Both the position numbers and the translations under genes were made by a program. The notes beneath the pieces are model-generated. The model did no database searches, was not told the origin of the DNA, and was given only the letters and a program-made list of their open reading frames with translations. From Impatiens glandulifera (lineage: Eukaryota; Streptophyta; Magnoliopsida; Ericales; Balsaminaceae), in assembly GCF_907164915.1 (NCBI RefSeq), contig NC_061862.1, forward strand, positions 123,159,533 through 123,223,532: a DNA stretch of 64,000 nt, written 5' to 3'. Shown in pieces: positions 60,881 through 64,000 of this stretch; the stretch's first letter is position 1, and every line of letters begins with the position of its first letter.

Positions 60881-62788
60881 ATTATTCTTTCAGTCCTAAA
60901 ATGCATAAAGTTTGTGTGTTATTTAAAGAATTATAAAAACAATTATTTAAATGTTGGTACTTGTTGCTACTAATAACTTAGGGAGAAAAGTATTTGAAGA
61001 ACAATAGTCATTTTAAAGGCATTAAGGTTAAATAAATCCCAAATAAGCCTTTGTCTATTTTTTTTTTGTGTGGAAACATCCAAAAATATTTTGAAATTAA
61101 TTTCTATTCGGGATTTTTAAAAATTGGTTTGAGGTTCCAAAATTATAAAAATAATTTTCGAATTTTAAAAAGGAAACCAAACATGCCTTAGTATTGGTGT
61201 CCTAGTCATTGGGATCGTTTTCATTGGTCGGGGTCTGGGACCCTCGGTCAGACTCATTGGTCTAGGCTAAAAAGCCTCAGTCGAGGTTCTAAGGACTCTT
61301 TGTCCTTGGCTAAGATTATCGGCCGGTGTGTAAAAGCCAATGATCCTGGGTTAGTCCTAGTCTAACTTCATCGGTTCTAGGTTAGGAATTCTCAGTTAGG
61401 GTCAAGATTCTTCAGTCCTAGATTCGACCTCTCGGTCGTGAGTGGAAGCCATCTGTTCTAGGTTCGAGGGTTCCCGGTCCTCAAGAACATCAAAATTCCA
61501 TGTTTTACAATTTTGATGAAGGATCCGATTCTTTGACCCAAGAGCCTGGGTAGCTTCACAAAGCTCTCGGAAATATTTAAAATAACAACTAAGGTATCAA
61601 TCAACATGTGTGATGATCAATTTCTTTAAAATAGTTTGTAGCCAAAAATCGGGTGTTTGGTTTTTAAGCTGTTTTGAGGTGAAATGAGCTAGCCAATAGA
61701 TTCATTATACCTCATATACTTAATTCATATTAAAACAAGAACACTCAATGTTCGTATGGACCAAATCAAGAACTCAAAAATTTCAATTATTTTGAATTTT
61801 TTGAATTAGTCAAAAATGATCGGGATGGATCAAACATGATCTAATTAGTTGCCCAACATAATTAAAATGATGTTAGGAAGCTTTCTAAGTTATGATCCTC
61901 AAGGATTAGCCCAAGAACAACTAATCTATATTTTTGTATTTTTCAAATTCAAAATTGGTTTTTTTTTGTAAGACCGATTGATCGGTTCTAGCTTTCACAT
62001 AAAGCTCATATTTGATCGTAACATCGATTTCAAATCATCAAATTCAAGAACTAGGCATCACACAAGCTTATGAAAACAGAAATATAAAAAAATCAATTTC
62101 AAATTGGAAGTATGAATTAAAGGATGATTAGAAGCTTACCAATGATTTGTGAATACTTCTTAAACCTTAGGGAAGCTTTCGGGGTGCCTGGATCCAAGCT
62201 TTATAGCTTTAAATAGAAAAATCGAAAAATCTAAAGCTTTGAGCTTCAATAGCGTATTTTTAATTTATATTGATACATGGCTTGAGATGTTTTTACTTTC
62301 TTTCAGAATTATTGAGAGGCTATTTCTACTTGTCTAAGGTCGATTTATCCATCTAAGTGGATTGAATCCTCCAAAAGCTATTAATAACGTTTTGGCTATT
62401 CTTAGATCAACTTAGTGATATAAGCATTAATTGTGCTATAGATTTAAAGGAAATGATCACGTGGTAGGGTCATCATTTTTCTTTTTGAACGGAGTCAATC
62501 CGTCTAAAAATGATGAAATTCTATCTTTAAAAAATCAAAGATGGATGTGGATGGTTATCCATCTAGCGTCGCGATAAAAGCGATGGTGGAGATCGAAACG
62601 ACGTCGTTTTATGCATTTTAGTGCATTCCTTCAGTGGTCTGTCAAGCGCCTTAGGCGTTTCGTCTACGTTTTGGCTAACAGGCGTTAGCCGATCGCCTAC
62701 TTCTCGGTCGCGCGCTCCTTCTAATACAGCGGGCTACGCAGGCGCATCTAGAATGTTGGATGAAAATCCAGTCTAATCTAATAGAAAT
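60881..62788. other. Old repeat background, probable Gypsy (Ogre/Tat-like) debris
   Basis: No coding gene. 61170-61560 is a GC-richer stretch with irregular TCGGTC/TCAGTC/CGGTCC words. 62620-62760 is GC-rich with inverted words (AGGCGTTTCG, TTAGGCGTT, AGGCGTTAGCC). Joins to 50496-50640 when the TATCG-flanked element is removed. Family assignment is from memory and weak. Confidence 0.4.
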
Positions 62789-63961
62789 TGTTAGAAAAAT
62801 TAAGTAAGTTAATTTTAAACCGACCAAAGAACTTAATCAGTATCAAACCTTCTTGTGCAGATATAGCTCAAGCCGCACCGGACCGGTTGAGGCACTCTGT
62901 CTCAAGGATCTCGATATAATCAAGTAAATTGGTTTGACTCTTCTCATCGGATAGGCTGAGATATAAATCGTTTGAAGTATCATTTCTGGCTGGCTCAATA
63001 TATCGAAGATCTTAAGACCAACGGGAAATTATTCAAAGTAATGAAACCTGTGAAGATGACGTAATAAAATGAAAAAGATATTTCTTGGAAATACACAGAA
63101 GAAGGATTTAAATCATAAACATGTGGCAAAAGGAATGATTACTTATTATCCAAGATTACAAGCAACTTCTGACACAGGCGACCGGCTAATGCATGTCTGC
63201 CATGTGTCCAAAATGGCAAGGCGTGCACACTATCTGACCCTGACCGGCACGACTTCAGATAACCAATCCGATGGAGAGAGAGAATATGACCGTTGTCATA
63301 TCTCTATAAATAGAAGCTCAAATGTGCTAAATAAAACAACAAGAAAGTAAGCAAAAAGAAGATTATAACAAGACGAATTTTACGCGCGACCCTGAATATC
63401 GATTGAAATCCTTGAAATTGTTTGAAATATAATTGCGAGAACTCTGTGTATTTTACCTTGTGTAAAAGTATTACATCATTTGTGAGTGGTGTAACCGACG
63501 AGCAGTAAATAAGACTCGGTCGGAGTGTATTTGTTGAATATTCCAGTTAGTGAATATTCTTCTCACTGTTTGAGAAGAAGGAGTGACGTAGGAGATTCAA
63601 CTCTGAACATCCATAAAAACCTGTCTTGTGTTCTTCATTTTATTTTCCAGCTTATTTACTCTAACCAACCGAACCGAAATATATATTATCTCAACCGAAA
63701 TAACTTATACTCCCCTTAGACGAACCGACTTTCCCCTCATTCAAACCGACTTCTCCTAATACCTTCCAAACCGAATTGTGTGAGTTTCTTCAGATTGAAA
63801 CAAACATTTCTTCCCTTGAACTCGGTTCAAGAGTCTGTGACAATCTGTGTAGTGTTAAGAGTGGTTCTAATCTTTAATCGGATTAGTACCAGTGTGTTGT
63901 GGTGTAAGCGATCTACCTTTAGCCGGACCCCAGACCTCTATCGGCGATCTCGATCCTAACA
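62789..63961 (+). mobile_element. SIRE-type LTR, + strand (1173 bp)
   Basis: Starts TGTTAGAAAAATTAAG and ends CGATCCTAACA. Same family as 38705-39827 but opposite strand. Contains ATGACCGTTGTCAT (63286-63299), a TATA box TATAAATAG (63305-63313), the signature GAGTGACGTAGGAG near 63572 and the U5 stem-loop CTTGAA-CTCGG-TTCAAG (63815-63831). The flanks GAAAT and GGTGT do not match, and no Met-tRNA primer site follows. It is either a solo LTR that lost its target duplication or the edge of an element that continues off the window. The frames at 63069-63350 and 63525-63719 inside it are not genes. Confidence 0.82.
63305..63313 (+). promoter_or_regulatory. TATA box of the right-end LTR
   Basis: TATAAATAG, 5 bases after the palindromic ATGACCGTTGTCAT box. 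Confidence 0.65.
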
Positions 63962-64000
63962 GGTGTGGTCATGATTGTAGCTATATTCTCTGATTTCGTC

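Noticed and set aside
63069..63350. 93-residue + strand frame with a start codon.
   Set aside because: It lies in U3 of an LTR and ends just past its TATA box; the homologous LTR at 38705-39827 does not keep it open.
62784..63966. Looked for a target duplication around the right-end LTR.
   Set aside because: GAAAT and GGTGT differ, and there is no primer site within the remaining 39 bases; solo status is therefore not claimed.

Overview
This is nuclear DNA from a flowering plant, very probably a eudicot. It has long AT-rich stretches, plant-type Kunitz inhibitor genes without introns, and a thick layer of Ty1/Copia and Ty3/Gypsy LTR retrotransposons that use initiator-Met-tRNA primer sites. 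The long third ORFs in the Copia elements resemble, from memory, proteins annotated in Lamiales such as Gesneriaceae. That placement is a guess and no species is claimed. No rRNA, tRNA, organellar or bacterial genes were seen.

The only intact host genes are three single-exon Kunitz/miraculin-like protease inhibitors, all on the + strand, at 8652-9275, 13791-14414 and 25441-26058. They share a TATA module, an N-glycosylation sequon, six cysteines and an AATAAA/AATAAG signal, so they form a dispersed tandem family. Retroelements have pushed the third copy away: a deleted Gypsy at 15933-17336 and a decayed Copia at about 18336-24246.

Layout. 1-4716: 3' part of a Copia element whose 3' LTR holds a solo LTR (2451-4508, target duplication CGCTC). 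4717-7220: 3' end of a SIRE-like Copia. 7221-26602: the Kunitz region. 26603-30785: small decayed Copia. 32466 to about 36930: Tork/Tnt1-like Copia with its 5' LTR. About 36935-48360: a truncated element, gag start plus LTR, whose LTR is split by a nested SIRE-like element (38705-48100). 48361-62788: an old, probably Ogre/Tat-like background broken by a solo LTR (48793-50490, target duplication TATAC) and a complete non-autonomous element of 10.2 kb (50646-60875, target duplication TATCG). 62789-63961: another SIRE-type LTR.

The most interesting material is a related group of Copia elements. Their LTRs share a U5 stem-loop (CTTGAA-loop-TTCAAG) and an AACGGTC box next to the TATA box, while U3 is filled with family-specific short repeats. 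In five LTRs these are dyads TTAGAC-N4-6-GTCTAA, with fixed arms and changing spacers. The elements also carry large accessory (env-like position) ORFs with their own TATA boxes. In both elements where this can be examined, the U3 repeat type of that family reappears upstream of the internal ORF promoter. One element keeps gag and the accessory ORF but has no pol; another carries three tandem accessory ORFs.
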